Notes: generated by a model not told the origin, from the sequence alone. A stretch of DNA of 64,000 nt from Mycobacterium sp. IS-3022 (GCF_001500065.1 NZ_LQIN01000001.1:62001-126000); one strand, 5' to 3'. Shown: positions 52,195 to 61,756, numbered from the stretch's first letter. A program made the numbers and translations.

Positions 52195-54054
52195 GTGGCG
52201 CTCTACCGCAAGTACCGGCCTGCGACGTTCGCCGAAGTCGTCGGACAGGAACATGTCACCGAGCCCCTGTCGACGGCCCTTTCCTCGGGCCGGATCAATC
52301 ACGCGTACCTGTTCTCCGGTCCGCGGGGGTGCGGCAAGACCTCGTCGGCGCGCATCCTGGCCCGCTCGCTGAACTGCGCGCAGGGACCGACGGCCACCCC
52401 GTGCGGGGTGTGCGACTCGTGTGTGGCGCTCGCGCCCAACGGGCCGGGCAGCGTCGACGTCGTCGAACTCGACGCAGCCAGCCACGGCGGCGTGGACGAC
52501 ACCCGCGAGCTGCGCGACCGCGCGTTCTATGCACCGGCGCAGTCGCGGTACCGGATCTTCATCGTCGACGAAGCGCACATGGTCACCACGGCCGGCTTCA
52601 ACGCGCTGCTGAAGATCGTCGAGGAACCGCCGGAACACCTGATCTTCGTGTTCGCGACCACCGAACCGGAGAAGGTGCTGCCGACCATCCGCTCGCGCAC
52701 GCATCACTACCCGTTCCGGTTGCTTGCCCCGCGCACCATGCGGTCGCTGCTGGAGGGCATCTGCGCGCAGGAGGGCGTGACCGTCGACGACGCGGTGTAT
52801 CCGTTGGTGATCCGCGCCGGTGGCGGATCGCCGCGCGACACGTTGTCGGTGCTCGACCAGTTGCTGGCGGGAGCCGAGGGCAACCACGTCACGTATGCGC
52901 GGGCTCTGGCGCTGCTCGGTGCGACGGACGTCGCGCTGATCGACGACGCGATCGACGCGCTCGCCGCCAACGACGCCGCCGCCCTCTTCGGGGTTGTCGA
53001 GGCGGTGATCGACGCCGGCCACGACCCGCGCCGGTTCGCGACCGACTTGTTGGAGCGGTTCCGCGACCTGATCGTGCTGCAGTCGGTGCCCGACGCGGGA
53101 GCGCGTGGCGTCGTCGACGGGCCGGAGGATGTGCTCGAGCGGATGCGTGAGCAGGCGACGCGCATCGGGACTGCGACGCTGACCCGCTACGCCGAGGTGG
53201 TGCATGCCGGGCTCGGCGAGATGCGGGGCGCCACTGCGCCTCGACTGCTTCTCGAAGTGGTGTGCGCGCGGCTGCTGCTGCCGTCGGCCAGCGACACCGA
53301 ATCGGCGCTGCTGCAACGTGTCGAGCGCATCGAGACCCGGCTGGACATGTCGCTTCCGGCCGGAGAGGGCGCAGCGGCGCAGGGCAGCGGGCCGCCGAGG
53401 CAGTACGCCCGCAAGAGCAAGGCGGCCGAACCGCGTCAGGCTCCGCCCGAGCTCTCGGCGCCCACCGAACCGGTGCCCGAAGTCAGGGCGCCCCAGGAAA
53501 AGGCGCGGGAAGACAAAGCGTCTGAAGACAAGGCGCCCGAAGAGAAGCCGCCGTCGCCTCCACCGGTGCGACCGCCGTCGGACCCGGTGGTGGAGGCACC
53601 GGCGGCGGCCGGCGAGCCGAACGCGGCGGCCGTGCGCAGCATGTGGTCGACGGTGCGCGACAAGGTCCGCGAACGCAGCCGCACCACCGAGGTGATGTTG
53701 TCGGGCGCGATCGTCCGCGCGATCGAGGGCGACACGCTGGTCCTCAGCCACGACTCGGCGCCGCTGGCCAAGCGGTTGGCCGAACAGCGCAACGCCGACG
53801 TCATCCGCGAAGCGTTGAAGGACGCCCTCGGGGTGAACTGGAAGATCCGCTGCGAGACCGGTTCTGCGGATCCTGTGGCCGCTCAGACCAAGCCGGCCGC
53901 CGACGTGCCCGCGCCGGCGCAGCGCGACGAGGACGAGGAAGACATGCTGGCCGAAGCCGGCAGCGACACCTCCGACACCCCGCGCCGGGATCCCGAGGAA
54001 GCCGCGCTCGAACTTCTGCAGAACGAACTGGGAGCGCGGCGCATCGACGGCTGA
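52195..54054 (+). CDS. dnaX: DNA polymerase III subunit gamma/tau
   Basis: 619 residues from GTG 52195 (the frame is open back to 52129, but the fold begins at VALYRKYRP). The AAA+ core has GPRGCGKTSSA (Walker A, about 42). A four-cysteine zinc module spans LNCAQGPTATPCGVCDSC, and FIVDEAHM is Walker B. Domain III follows, then a linker rich in P, E and K (PQEKAREDKASEDKAPEEK), and a C-terminal tau part (MWSTVRDKVRERSR). It loads the sliding clamp at the replisome. No slippery heptamer for a programmed gamma frameshift was noticed. Confidence 0.93.
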   Translation: MALYRKYRPATFAEVVGQEHVTEPLSTALSSGRINHAYLFSGPRGCGKTSSARILARSLNCAQGPTATPCGVCDSCVALAPNGPGSVDVVELDAASHGGVDDTRELRDRAFYAPAQSRYRIFIVDEAHMVTTAGFNALLKIVEEPPEHLIFVFATTEPEKVLPTIRSRTHHYPFRLLAPRTMRSLLEGICAQEGVTVDDAVYPLVIRAGGGSPRDTLSVLDQLLAGAEGNHVTYARALALLGATDVALIDDAIDALAANDAAALFGVVEAVIDAGHDPRRFATDLLERFRDLIVLQSVPDAGARGVVDGPEDVLERMREQATRIGTATLTRYAEVVHAGLGEMRGATAPRLLLEVVCARLLLPSASDTESALLQRVERIETRLDMSLPAGEGAAAQGSGPPRQYARKSKAAEPRQAPPELSAPTEPVPEVRAPQEKAREDKASEDKAPEEKPPSPPPVRPPSDPVVEAPAAAGEPNAAAVRSMWSTVRDKVRERSRTTEVMLSGAIVRAIEGDTLVLSHDSAPLAKRLAEQRNADVIREALKDALGVNWKIRCETGSADPVAAQTKPAADVPAPAQRDEDEEDMLAEAGSDTSDTPRRDPEEAALELLQNELGARRIDG

Positions 54055-54058
54055 CGCT

Positions 54059-55378
54059 TCAAGGTGTCCACCACGGCCGCAGCGGCAGCCCGCCATCGCG
54101 TCCATCGCGGTCCAGCTTGACCGCCAGAACCTGGTGTAGCTGAACCACATTCGTCTCGAACCCGAGGCGCGACCCGGCCATGTACAAGCCCCACACCTTG
54201 GCGGTCGCCAGGCCGACCTCGGCGACGGCCTCATCCCAGTGCTCCACCAGGTTGCGACACCAGTCGCGCAACGTCAGCGCGTAGTGGTTGCGCAGGTTCT
54301 CCTCGTGCAGGACCTCCAGGCCCACGTCCTGCGCCTCGCTGATGATCCGTCCGGACCCGGTCAGCTCACCGTCGGGGAAGACGTAGCGGTCGATGAAGCC
54401 TCCAGCAGTCGCCCCGGTTCTGTTGTCCGGACGCGTGATGCAGTGGTTGAGCAGCAACGCGCCGGCACGCATCCTCGACTGCAGGAACGCGAAGTAGGCC
54501 GGATAGTTGTGCACGCCGATGTGCTCGGTCAGCCCGATCGACGAGACCGCGTCGAAGCCGTCCTCGCGGACGTCGCGGTAGTCACCGTGCCGAACCTCGG
54601 CCAGATCGCCGAGGCCGTCCTCCGCGATCGCCTTCTGCGCCCAGGACGCCTGCTCTCTCGACAGCGTGACGCCGATCGCCTTGACTCCGTGGCGCGCGGC
54701 GTAGCGCACCATGCCGCCCCAACCGCAGCCCACGTCTAGCAGCCGATCGCCGGGCTTGAGCCGCAGCTTCTCGAACACCAGCCGGTACTTGTTCTCCTGC
54801 GCTTCCTCCAGGGTGGCCCCCTGGTGCGGATAGCAGGCGCAGGTGTAGGTCATCGACGGGCCCAGCACCCACTCGTAGAAGGTGTTGGACACGTCGTAGT
54901 GGTGATGGATCGCCTCGGCGTCACGGGTCTTGCTGTGCCGCAGGCCCTCTGCGATTCGACGCCAGCGTGGCAGTGCCTCCTGCGGCGGCGGCGCGATCGG
55001 CTTGAGGTGCTCGATGCCGATGGAACGCACGATGTTGGCGAGCACCCGCGCGGGCGGTCGTTTGAAATCCATCTTGTCAGCGAGCGCCTTGAGCAGCTCG
55101 TAGGGATCGCCTGGGTGCACTCCGTGCGGTTCCAAATCGCCCGACACGTAGGCCCGCGCCAAGCCCAAATCGCCGAACGCGGTCGCCAGGTAGGTGGTGC
55201 CGCGGGGGGTCAGCAATTCGAGGCCGAGCGGCGAATCCTCGGGCCCGGCCGAACTACCGTCATAGGCTGTGAATCTCAGCGGTAGGTTCCCCGCGGCGAG
55301 GATCTCCAGGATCTCCGCCAACGTAAGCTTTCTGGCCGGCGCGTGAGAATGTGCGGCGTTTTCCTTGAAGGTCGTCAT
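54059..55378 (-). CDS. tmsB: SAM-dependent fatty-acid methyltransferase of tuberculostearate synthesis
   Basis: 439 residues, cyclopropane-fatty-acid-synthase family. An N-terminal lipid-binding part (1-150) precedes the methyltransferase domain with LLDVGCGWGG (motif I, about 210). The catalytic region HHHYDVSNTFYEWVLGPSMTYTCACY (about 158-183) is family-specific, as is SSIGLTEHIG near 280. It methylates the double bond of oleoyl-phospholipid at C10 to give a 10-methylene intermediate, which TmsA reduces. The gene is also named bfaB (Rv3720). The ATG overlaps the tmsA stop as ATGA. It is convergent with dnaX, 4 bp away. Confidence 0.88.
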   Translation of the reverse strand: MTTFKENAAHSHAPARKLTLAEILEILAAGNLPLRFTAYDGSSAGPEDSPLGLELLTPRGTTYLATAFGDLGLARAYVSGDLEPHGVHPGDPYELLKALADKMDFKRPPARVLANIVRSIGIEHLKPIAPPPQEALPRWRRIAEGLRHSKTRDAEAIHHHYDVSNTFYEWVLGPSMTYTCACYPHQGATLEEAQENKYRLVFEKLRLKPGDRLLDVGCGWGGMVRYAARHGVKAIGVTLSREQASWAQKAIAEDGLGDLAEVRHGDYRDVREDGFDAVSSIGLTEHIGVHNYPAYFAFLQSRMRAGALLLNHCITRPDNRTGATAGGFIDRYVFPDGELTGSGRIISEAQDVGLEVLHEENLRNHYALTLRDWCRNLVEHWDEAVAEVGLATAKVWGLYMAGSRLGFETNVVQLHQVLAVKLDRDGRDGGLPLRPWWTP

Positions 55379-56787
55379 CGTCTTTGCACCGCCTTCGCAT
55401 ACAGATCGAGGAGCCGGGAATCTGGATCGTAGGCCTTTTTGACGATCTTGTAGGTTTCCCCGCCGTAGAGATCGTCAAACTCGTCGCGGCCGTAGTACGA
55501 ATCCGAGTACAGCGATTTGTGTCCGTCGAGTTCACTGACCTTGCGTTCGATCAGCCTGTTGGTGTGGCCTTGCTCGGCCGGCCGGTTGGGATCGATAGGC
55601 ACCGAGGACCAGAACCCGACGTTGACGTAGGTGTGGCCCGGCCGCAAAGGATAAAGCGGCCAGCCGCCACCTGTCCTCGGGTCGTCGCGAAGACGTAACG
55701 GGCACAACCAGATCGGCTCGATCGGAACGTTGGCGAGGAACCAGTGCAGGAACTCGGCGACCCGCTCGATCGGCACCTCGACGTCCTGTACGACGCGTTC
55801 GCGCGGCGACCGCCCGTTGCGCTTCTCGATCCGGTCGGCGATGTCGAACCGCTGGTCGTAGGCGATGAGCTTCCAGTAGAAGCTGCTGCGCCGGTAGCGC
55901 CTTGGCCACCACCGGCGGATCCGCGGGTTCTGCGCGCCGAACGCCCGCGAGCACCAGAACCAGTCGGTGTCCCAGCGCCAGAGGTAGTCGTGGATCGTCA
56001 GCCGGTCATGCTTTTCGGCGCCGTTGTCGCCCGCGTGCTGGATCGAGCGGTAGTAGATCTGCTGGCCGGTGTAATCGCTGACGGGCCCAGGCGTCGCGGT
56101 CTGGAATCCCAGCGTCAGGTACGCCTCGTCGGCGGAGAACACCACACCGTCGAGGTAGTCGACTTGGGCTCCGTCGTAACCGCCGGTCTCGACGATGCGG
56201 TCCATGGCGGCGACGAGAGCCTCGATGGTGTTGAACCGCAGGTGGCGAATGGCGACGAACGGGAGGACCGTCTCCAGCTCGATCTTCAACCGGACCGAAT
56301 AGCCCAGAGTGCCATACGAATTCGGGAATGCCCGGTACAAGTCGACGTGCTGGTCCGGCGACGCGGTGAGCACCTCGCCGGTGCCGGTCAGGATGTCCAT
56401 CTCCAGCACCGACTCATGCGGGAGGCCGTTGCGGAACGATGCGGACTCGATGCCGAGCCCGGTGACCGCGCCACCGAGCGTGATCGTCTTCAGTTGCGGT
56501 ACCACCAACGGGGACAAGCCGTATGGCAGCGTCGCGGCCACCAGGTCTTCGTAGGTGCACATGCCCGCCACGTCTGCGGTGCGGGCATCGGGGTCGACGG
56601 TGATGACCCCGGTCAGGCCCGAGACGTCCAACCCCTTGACGGTGGTCTTGGCGCGCGCTCGAAACAGGTTCGACGTGGGCTTGGCGAGACGCACGGTCGC
56701 ATCGGGCGGGATCGCACGGTAGCTGGACAGTAGCCGCTGCACGCCCGCGGCATGTGAAGCACGTGCGTCGGTTCGGGCAACAGACAC
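55375..56787 (-). CDS. tmsA: FAD-linked reductase of tuberculostearate synthesis
   Basis: 470 residues, FAD_binding_4 fold. The flavin-binding N-terminus holds VITVDPDARTADVAGMCTYEDLVAAT (about 60-85) and the LKTITLGGAVTGLGIESASFRNGLPHESV loop near 98-127. It belongs to the DIMINUTO/DHCR24-like group of alkene reductases. It reduces the 10-methylene fatty acid made by TmsB to 10-methylstearate. Also named bfaA (Rv3719). GTG 56787 has TAGCGT six nt upstream (leaderless). It and tmsB form an ATGA-coupled operon. Confidence 0.88.
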   Translation of the reverse strand: MSVARTDARASHAAGVQRLLSSYRAIPPDATVRLAKPTSNLFRARAKTTVKGLDVSGLTGVITVDPDARTADVAGMCTYEDLVAATLPYGLSPLVVPQLKTITLGGAVTGLGIESASFRNGLPHESVLEMDILTGTGEVLTASPDQHVDLYRAFPNSYGTLGYSVRLKIELETVLPFVAIRHLRFNTIEALVAAMDRIVETGGYDGAQVDYLDGVVFSADEAYLTLGFQTATPGPVSDYTGQQIYYRSIQHAGDNGAEKHDRLTIHDYLWRWDTDWFWCSRAFGAQNPRIRRWWPRRYRRSSFYWKLIAYDQRFDIADRIEKRNGRSPRERVVQDVEVPIERVAEFLHWFLANVPIEPIWLCPLRLRDDPRTGGGWPLYPLRPGHTYVNVGFWSSVPIDPNRPAEQGHTNRLIERKVSELDGHKSLYSDSYYGRDEFDDLYGGETYKIVKKAYDPDSRLLDLYAKAVQRR

Positions 56788-56856
56788 GCATATACGCTAG
56801 TCCGCGGTGGCACCTGATGCGACCCAACCAACTTTCAACCAAGGAGCTCGTAGGAG

Positions 56857-57303
56857 ATGGGACAGGTCAGCGCGTCCAGCACGGTTTTGATCGACGCGGC
56901 GCCGGAGGCGGTGTTGTCGGCCGTCGCGGATTACGCGACCGTGCGTCCGAGAATTCTGTCGCCGCACTACAGCGAATTCAAGGTGCTCGAGGGCGGCCAG
57001 GGCGCGGGAACCGTGGCGAGTTGGAAGCTGCAGGCGACCAAGTCGCGGGTGCGCGACGTGAAGGCCAACGTCGACGTTGCGGGTCACACGGTGATCGAGA
57101 AGGACGCCAATTCGTCGATGATCACCAACTGGACCGTCGCTCCCGCGGGGCCTGGCTCCTCGGTGACCGTCAAGACGTCCTGGCAGGGCGCGGGCGGTAT
57201 CGGCGGCTTCTTCGAGAAGACGTTCGCGCCGCTCGGGTTGCGCAAGATCCAGGCCGAGGTGCTGGCGAACCTCAAGAAAGAGGTGGAGGGCTCACCTCGT
57301 TAA
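56857..57303 (+). CDS. SRPBCC (START-like) family protein
   Basis: 148 residues of the helix-grip fold: STVLIDAAPEAVLSAVADYATVRPRILSPHYSEFKVLEGG near 7-45, then an amphipathic C-terminal helix after GGFFEKTFAPLGLRKIQ. A lipid or polyketide ligand is plausible. The position matches Rv3718c as I recall. It is divergent from tmsA over a 69-bp gap, so a lipid-related role is possible but unproven. AAGGAG and TAGGAG precede the ATG. Its stop codon opens a 12-bp inverted repeat. Confidence 0.82.
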   Translation: MGQVSASSTVLIDAAPEAVLSAVADYATVRPRILSPHYSEFKVLEGGQGAGTVASWKLQATKSRVRDVKANVDVAGHTVIEKDANSSMITNWTVAPAGPGSSVTVKTSWQGAGGIGGFFEKTFAPLGLRKIQAEVLANLKKEVEGSPR

Positions 57304-57345
57304 GCGGTTGATCACACGCACCAGATGCGAGCAATCAACCGCTTA
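57301..57345. repeat. 12-bp inverted repeat between convergent genes
   Basis: TAAGCGGTTGAT (57301-57312) and ATCAACCGCTTA (57334-57345) are perfect arms with a 21-nt loop. The left arm begins with the TAA stop of the SRPBCC gene. It fills most of the gap to the convergent amidase stop. Confidence 0.7.
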
Positions 57346-57360
57346 GGGGCAAGAGGCGCG

Positions 57361-58098
57361 CTAGCTGGCGCCCAAGAAGCCCGCGATGCCGCGCACCACG
57401 GCGTCGGCGTACTTCTGCCGGCCTTCCGCCGTTTTCATCAGCGCCGAGTCGACCGGGTTCTTCATGTTGCCCAGCTCGACGAGTATCGACGGGTATTGGG
57501 CGAGGTTCAGCCCGGCGATGTCCGAGCGCGGGTTGAGGCCGCCGGAGCCGATGTAGGTCGACGGCACGAAGCCCGACGCCTGCAACTGGTCGCGCATGAT
57601 CGCCGCGAACCGTGGAGACGGCCCCGCCTGCGCGTCGTTGAGCGGCGGGGAGGAGTACAGCACGTGAAATCCGCGCCCGGTGGGCGGGCCGCCGTCGGCG
57701 TGGATGCTCACGATCGCATTCGGCTTCAGCGAGTTGGCCATCGCGGCGCGCTCGTCGACGCAGGGGCCCACTGCGGTGTCGTTGCCCCGCGACATCGCGG
57801 TGCGCACGCCGAGCGCGGTCAGCGCCTGACGGATCCGCAGGGTGGTGTCCCAGGCGAAGGTGTGCTCGGCGTAGCCGTCGTCGGTGGAGGTGCCGCTGGC
57901 CTGGCAGTCCTTGGTGCCGCCGCGGCCGGTGGGCACCTGCCGGCTGATCGACGCGTCGTTGGCGCCGTTGTGGCCCGGGTCGAGGAACACGATCTTGCCC
58001 GCGATGCTGGCTGGCGCGGCGGCGGCTTCGCCGGCTGGGCTGACGAGCGTCGATGCGACAACGAGCAGTCCGATGGCCACTGCGGCGCAACCGCGCAT
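57361..58098 (-). CDS. N-acetylmuramoyl-L-alanine amidase, Rv3717/Ami1 type
   Basis: 245 residues from ATG 58098; GTG 58134 or 58143 would lengthen the N-terminus. A signal peptide (about 1-27) precedes an Amidase_3 domain. Zinc and catalytic residues appear in [11 protein letters not shown] (His near 38), GYAEHTF (Glu), VSIHADGG (His), and [12 protein letters not shown] (Glu near 210). A cysteine pair (TKDCQASG and VGPCVDE) matches the disulfide of the M. tuberculosis enzyme. It cleaves the stem peptide from muramic acid during cell separation, and it lacks a separate wall-binding domain. Confidence 0.9.
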   Translation of the reverse strand: MRGCAAVAIGLLVVASTLVSPAGEAAAAPASIAGKIVFLDPGHNGANDASISRQVPTGRGGTKDCQASGTSTDDGYAEHTFAWDTTLRIRQALTALGVRTAMSRGNDTAVGPCVDERAAMANSLKPNAIVSIHADGGPPTGRGFHVLYSSPPLNDAQAGPSPRFAAIMRDQLQASGFVPSTYIGSGGLNPRSDIAGLNLAQYPSILVELGNMKNPVDSALMKTAEGRQKYADAVVRGIAGFLGAS

Positions 58099-58246
58099 TG
58101 CTCGAGTGGCGCCGACACGCAGGCGGGCAGGCACGGGCGTCACCGTAGCCGCAACCACGACTACGCTGAAAGGCCAAACCGCCGCGAGCGGGCGAGGCGA
58201 GACCAAGTCGAAACCCGTCCGCAATCAACACGCAAGGGGATCAGTA

Positions 58247-58579
58247 ATGCAACCCGGAGGCCAACCGGATATGTCGGCCCTGCTCGCGCAGGCGCAGCAG
58301 GTGCAGCAGCAACTGATGGAGGCGCAAGAGGCGCTGGCCAACTCCGAGGTGCACGGACAGGCCGGCGGCGGTCTGGTGCAGGTCACGATGAAGGGCAGCG
58401 GTGAAGTGGTCGCCGTGTCCATCGATCCGAAGGTCGTCGACCCCAACGACGTCGAGACGCTGCAGGACCTCGTCGTCGGCGCGATCGCCGACGCCTCCAA
58501 GCAGGTCACCATCCTCGCCCACGACCGGCTCGGGCCGCTGGCGGGCGGGATGGGCAACATCGGTCTGCCGGGAATGTAA
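58247..58579 (+). CDS. YbaB/EbfC family nucleoid-associated protein
   Basis: 110 residues. A long N-terminal helix rich in Q ([23 protein letters not shown]) and the core [35 protein letters not shown] are diagnostic. It forms a tweezer-like dimer that binds DNA. AAGGGGA precedes ATG 58247; the longer upstream frame is not coding. recR begins 10 nt after its stop, the standard arrangement in bacteria. Confidence 0.92.
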   Translation: MQPGGQPDMSALLAQAQQVQQQLMEAQEALANSEVHGQAGGGLVQVTMKGSGEVVAVSIDPKVVDPNDVETLQDLVVGAIADASKQVTILAHDRLGPLAGGMGNIGLPGM

Positions 58580-58589
58580 TTGTCCCTCC

Positions 58590-59201
58590 ATGTTTGAAGG
58601 ACCCGTCCAGGATCTGATCGACGAGCTCGGCAAGCTGCCCGGTATCGGGCCGAAGAGCGCGCAGCGGATCGCCTTTCACCTGCTGTCGGTGGAACCACCC
58701 GACATCGACCGGCTGACCGCCGTGCTCAACAAGGTGCGGGACGGGGTCAAGTTCTGCGCGGTGTGCGGAAACGTCTCCGACGACGATCGCTGCCGCATCT
58801 GCAGCGATCCGCGGCGCGACGCGTCGCTGGTGTGCGTGGTCGAGGAGCCCAAGGATGTGCAGGCCGTCGAGCGCACGCGTGAGTTCCGCGGCCGCTACCA
58901 CGTGCTGGGCGGTGCGTTGGATCCGCTGTCGGGGGTCGGGCCGGAACAGCTGCGAATCCGCGAGTTGCTCAACCGGATCGGGGAGCGGGTGGACGGCGTG
59001 GATGTCACCGAGGTGATCATCGCGACCGACCCCAACACCGAGGGCGAGGCCACGGCCACGTACCTGGTGCGCATGCTGCGCGACATCCCGGGGCTGACCG
59101 TGACGCGGATCGCGTCCGGTCTGCCGATGGGCGGGGATCTGGAATTCGCCGACGAGCTGACGTTGGGCAGGGCGCTGGCTGGCCGCCGGGCCATGGCATA
59201 G
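58590..59201 (+). CDS. recR: Recombination protein RecR
   Basis: 203 residues, the usual length. A helix-hairpin-helix spans [20 protein letters not shown] (about 12-32). The four-cysteine zinc finger is [16 protein letters not shown] (about 55-70), and the Toprim domain holds [12 protein letters not shown] and [16 protein letters not shown]. It works with RecO and RecF at gaps in DNA. It is followed by TAGGTT, whose TAG is its stop, as the promoter of the next gene. Confidence 0.95.
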   Translation: MFEGPVQDLIDELGKLPGIGPKSAQRIAFHLLSVEPPDIDRLTAVLNKVRDGVKFCAVCGNVSDDDRCRICSDPRRDASLVCVVEEPKDVQAVERTREFRGRYHVLGGALDPLSGVGPEQLRIRELLNRIGERVDGVDVTEVIIATDPNTEGEATATYLVRMLRDIPGLTVTRIASGLPMGGDLEFADELTLGRALAGRRAMA

Positions 59202-59211
59202 GTTGGCCGTC

Positions 59212-59610
59212 ATGCCGGACGAGGAGTTCAAGGTCGAGGTCGAGCTGGGCAGCGATGAGCACCGGCTCTCGTTCTGGGAGAAGCTGCGAACCCTGGATCT
59301 GGACGACGGCGCGCGCCGACGGCTCGGGTCGCGGGTGACGGTGACGCGCGACGGCGATCGCATCCAGCTGTACACCCACACGCTCGCCGATGCGCAGGAG
59401 GCCGAACGCACGCTGCGCGCGTTGGTGGCCGACGACCACGTGAGTGCGCAGTACACCCTGAGCCGGTGGGACGCCTCGAGCCAGGAGTGGGTGGACCCGG
59501 TCAGCGGGCACGAGGTGTCCGACGACGCGCGCGAGGCGCCCGCACCGGACCCGAGCTACGTGATCCTCGAGGCCTACAAGCCGCAGTTCCTGCGCGACCT
59601 CGGGCTGTAA
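59212..59610 (+). CDS. Small conserved protein of unknown function
   Basis: 132 residues from ATG 59212; TTG 59203 is an alternative. TAGGTT (59199-59204) ends 7 nt before the ATG. The protein is acidic with mixed alpha/beta character: FKVEVELGSDEHRLSFWEKLRTLDLDDGARRRL and ADAQEAERTLRALVADDHVSAQYTLSRWD. There are no membrane segments. I recognise no family. Its place after recR suggests co-expression only. Confidence 0.75.
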   Translation: MPDEEFKVEVELGSDEHRLSFWEKLRTLDLDDGARRRLGSRVTVTRDGDRIQLYTHTLADAQEAERTLRALVADDHVSAQYTLSRWDASSQEWVDPVSGHEVSDDAREAPAPDPSYVILEAYKPQFLRDLGL

Positions 59611-59627
59611 CCACCGCCCTTGTAACC

Positions 59628-59653
59628 CGAGCCGATCGGCGCCGTCGGGCTCG
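59628..59653. terminator. Hairpin between convergent genes
   Basis: CGAGCC (59628-59633) pairs with GGCTCG (59648-59653), and GGCGCC pairs within the loop. It lies between the gene after recR and the convergent gatD. No U-run. The remaining sequence up to 59733 is AT-richer without a clear feature. Confidence 0.4.
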
Positions 59654-59733
59654 CCCGCCTAGCCTCAGGAGTCACAGCTATCGACGCTTGGTAGACGCGT
59701 TCTCGCGCGCAACACAATTCAAAGATGCAACAA

Positions 59734-60453
59734 CTAAGACGCCCGCCGCGGTGCGGCCAGGCGTTCACGGCGAAGCCGGTCGACCTCGGGCAGCTCGAGC
59801 GGCGGCAGCTCGCCCACCACCTTGCTCAGCAGATGGTCGGCCAGCTCCGGATTGCGGGCCAGGCACGGGCCGTGCAGATAGGTCGCGACGACGCTGCCCT
59901 GCACCGCACCGTCGTAGCCGTCGCCAGCCCGGTTGCCCGCACCCTTCTCGACCCGGGCCAACGGCCGCGAATCACCACCGAGAACCGTTCCGCCGCGGTG
60001 GTTCTCGAAACCCGTGAGCCGCTGCGACAAGCCGGCCAACAACGGCTCCGACACCACCTCGCCGATCGTGCGCGCATCCTGCGGCGAGGTGGTGACGTCG
60101 AGCAGGCCGACGCCGTCGACACGGTCCCCCGACGAGGTCTCATACCAGTGCCCCAGCACCTGAATCGCCGCGCAGATCGCCAGCACCGGCGCGCCGCGTC
60201 CGGCGGCCTGCTGCAGACCCGGATACCGCAGCAGGTGCCTGGTGGCCAGCCGTTGCGCGTAGTCCTCGGCGCCGCCGAGGGTGTACAGGTCCAGTTCGGC
60301 GGGCACCGGGTCGCTCAGCGTGATCTCCACGACCTCGGCGTCGATTCCCCGCAGCCGCAGGCGTTCTCGCAGTACGACGGCGTTGCCGCCGTCACCGTAG
60401 GTGCCCATCACGTCGGGCAGCACCAGCCCGATGCGCACCGTCGACTCAGCCAC
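59734..60453 (-). CDS. gatD: Lipid II isoglutaminyl synthase, glutamine amidotransferase subunit
   Basis: 239 residues, CobB/CobQ-like class I glutaminase. The nucleophile Cys94 lies in GAPVLAICAAIQVLGHWY and the histidine in ATYLHGPCLARNPELADH (near 190). It releases ammonia that MurT uses to amidate the D-glutamate of lipid II. Its start overlaps the murT stop by 8 bp, as expected for a fixed complex. It corresponds to Rv3713, once called CobQ2. Confidence 0.92.
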   Translation of the reverse strand: MAESTVRIGLVLPDVMGTYGDGGNAVVLRERLRLRGIDAEVVEITLSDPVPAELDLYTLGGAEDYAQRLATRHLLRYPGLQQAAGRGAPVLAICAAIQVLGHWYETSSGDRVDGVGLLDVTTSPQDARTIGEVVSEPLLAGLSQRLTGFENHRGGTVLGGDSRPLARVEKGAGNRAGDGYDGAVQGSVVATYLHGPCLARNPELADHLLSKVVGELPPLELPEVDRLRRERLAAPRRAS

Positions 60454-61672
60454 CGGGCAGCCGCCTGTTCAGCTGCAGAAACGCCGTGTAGTTCGCGATC
60501 ACCTCGACGTGCCCCGGCGGGCATGACTCGATCGCGTTGAGCGTGTCGTGCACCAGCGTGTGCTCGACGCCGGCGTAGCCGAGGCGCACCGCGAGGTCGG
60601 TGCCGCGTTCACCGGCGGCCACGACTTGGGTATCGCCGAAATGCTCGAACCGCACATCCCACAGCCACGACAGATCCTCGCCGTCGGGCACCTGCCCGTT
60701 GACCGAGATCACCACGCCCGCACCGTGTTTGTCGACCATCGACAGCGCCTCCTGCCAGCCCGCGGGGTTCTTGGCCAGCAGCACACGCACGGTGTGCTCG
60801 CCGAGTCGAACAGTGCGGTACCGGCCCGCGACCTCGTCGACGGCGGACACCGCCGCAACCGCTGCGGCCGCGTCGACGCCCATCGCCACCGCGGCGGCCA
60901 CGGCCTGGGTGGCGTTGCCACGGTTGACCGCGCCGGGCAGCGCCAGCGTCATCGGCGACGAAAACCCTTCCGGCCCATGGATGTTCGATTCATCGAACCA
61001 CCATTGCGGGCTCGGACGCTTGAAATCCGTTCCGGTGGAATACCAGTGCGAACCGTCGCGCACGATGATCTCACCCGACCGGGGGCAGCTCACCGAGTCG
61101 TTGGCCCAGCTGCCGCCCGCGGCCACCCACACGACATTCGGGCTGTCGTAGGCTGCCGACGTCATCAGCACGTCGTCACAGTTCGCCACGACCACGGCCG
61201 ATGGATGACGGGCCAGCCCGCCGCGCAGTGTGCGCTCGATGTGGTTGATCTCGCCGACGCGGTCCAGTTGGTCCCGCGACAGGTTCAGCAGCACGACGAC
61301 TTGCGGGTCGGTGGCATCGGCTACGTGGGGCACGTGCATCTCGTCGACCTCGAGGGCGGCGAGCCCGGCGTCACGGGCACCTGCGAGGGCCGCGACCAGA
61401 CCGGCGTCCATGTTGGCACCCGTGTCGTTGGTGGCCACTGCGCCGACCGTGCGCAGCGCCGCGGCGACCATCCGGGTGGTCGTCGACTTGCCGTTGGTTC
61501 CGGTCACCACCACAGTGCGGCGGTCCCGGCCCAACTGGTGCAGCAACGACTTGTCGAGGGCCAATGCGACCAGCCCGCCGATCATCGCGCCCGCACCGCG
61601 CCCGGTGACGCGCGACGCCCAGCGCGCGGCTGCGCCCGCCGCGAGTGCTGCCCGTCCCCGAGTCGTGACCAT
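60446..61672 (-). CDS. murT: Lipid II isoglutaminyl synthase, Mur ligase-like subunit
   Basis: 408 residues from ATG 61672. The Mur ligase central domain has the P-loop VVTGTNGKSTTT (about 56-67) and LLNLSRDQLDRVGEINH. The C-terminal DUF1727 domain is present (LAKNPAGWQEALSM, then SWLWDVRFEHFGD). Together with GatD it amidates lipid II, which is needed for efficient cross-linking. The zinc ribbon of the S. aureus protein is broken here: only one CPRSG remains in place of CPxCG, and the second pair is missing. Corresponds to Rv3712. Confidence 0.92.
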   Translation of the reverse strand: MVTTRGRAALAAGAAARWASRVTGRGAGAMIGGLVALALDKSLLHQLGRDRRTVVVTGTNGKSTTTRMVAAALRTVGAVATNDTGANMDAGLVAALAGARDAGLAALEVDEMHVPHVADATDPQVVVLLNLSRDQLDRVGEINHIERTLRGGLARHPSAVVVANCDDVLMTSAAYDSPNVVWVAAGGSWANDSVSCPRSGEIIVRDGSHWYSTGTDFKRPSPQWWFDESNIHGPEGFSSPMTLALPGAVNRGNATQAVAAAVAMGVDAAAAVAAVSAVDEVAGRYRTVRLGEHTVRVLLAKNPAGWQEALSMVDKHGAGVVISVNGQVPDGEDLSWLWDVRFEHFGDTQVVAAGERGTDLAVRLGYAGVEHTLVHDTLNAIESCPPGHVEVIANYTAFLQLNRRLPGG

Positions 61673-61756
61673 CCCCGGGATTCTAAGGAGCCGACACGCT
61701 GGCGAGCGATTCGGCGAGGTCCCGGCTTTGTCACTGCTGCGTGCCATCCTGACGAA

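Noticed and set aside
52168..54234. Long reverse-strand frame opposite dnaX
   Set aside because: No recognisable motif; dnaX on the + strand has full Walker and zinc motifs.
60548..61756. N-terminal extension of the dnaQ-like frame across murT
   Set aside because: The extension is antisense to murT; the exonuclease fold starts after GTG 61757.
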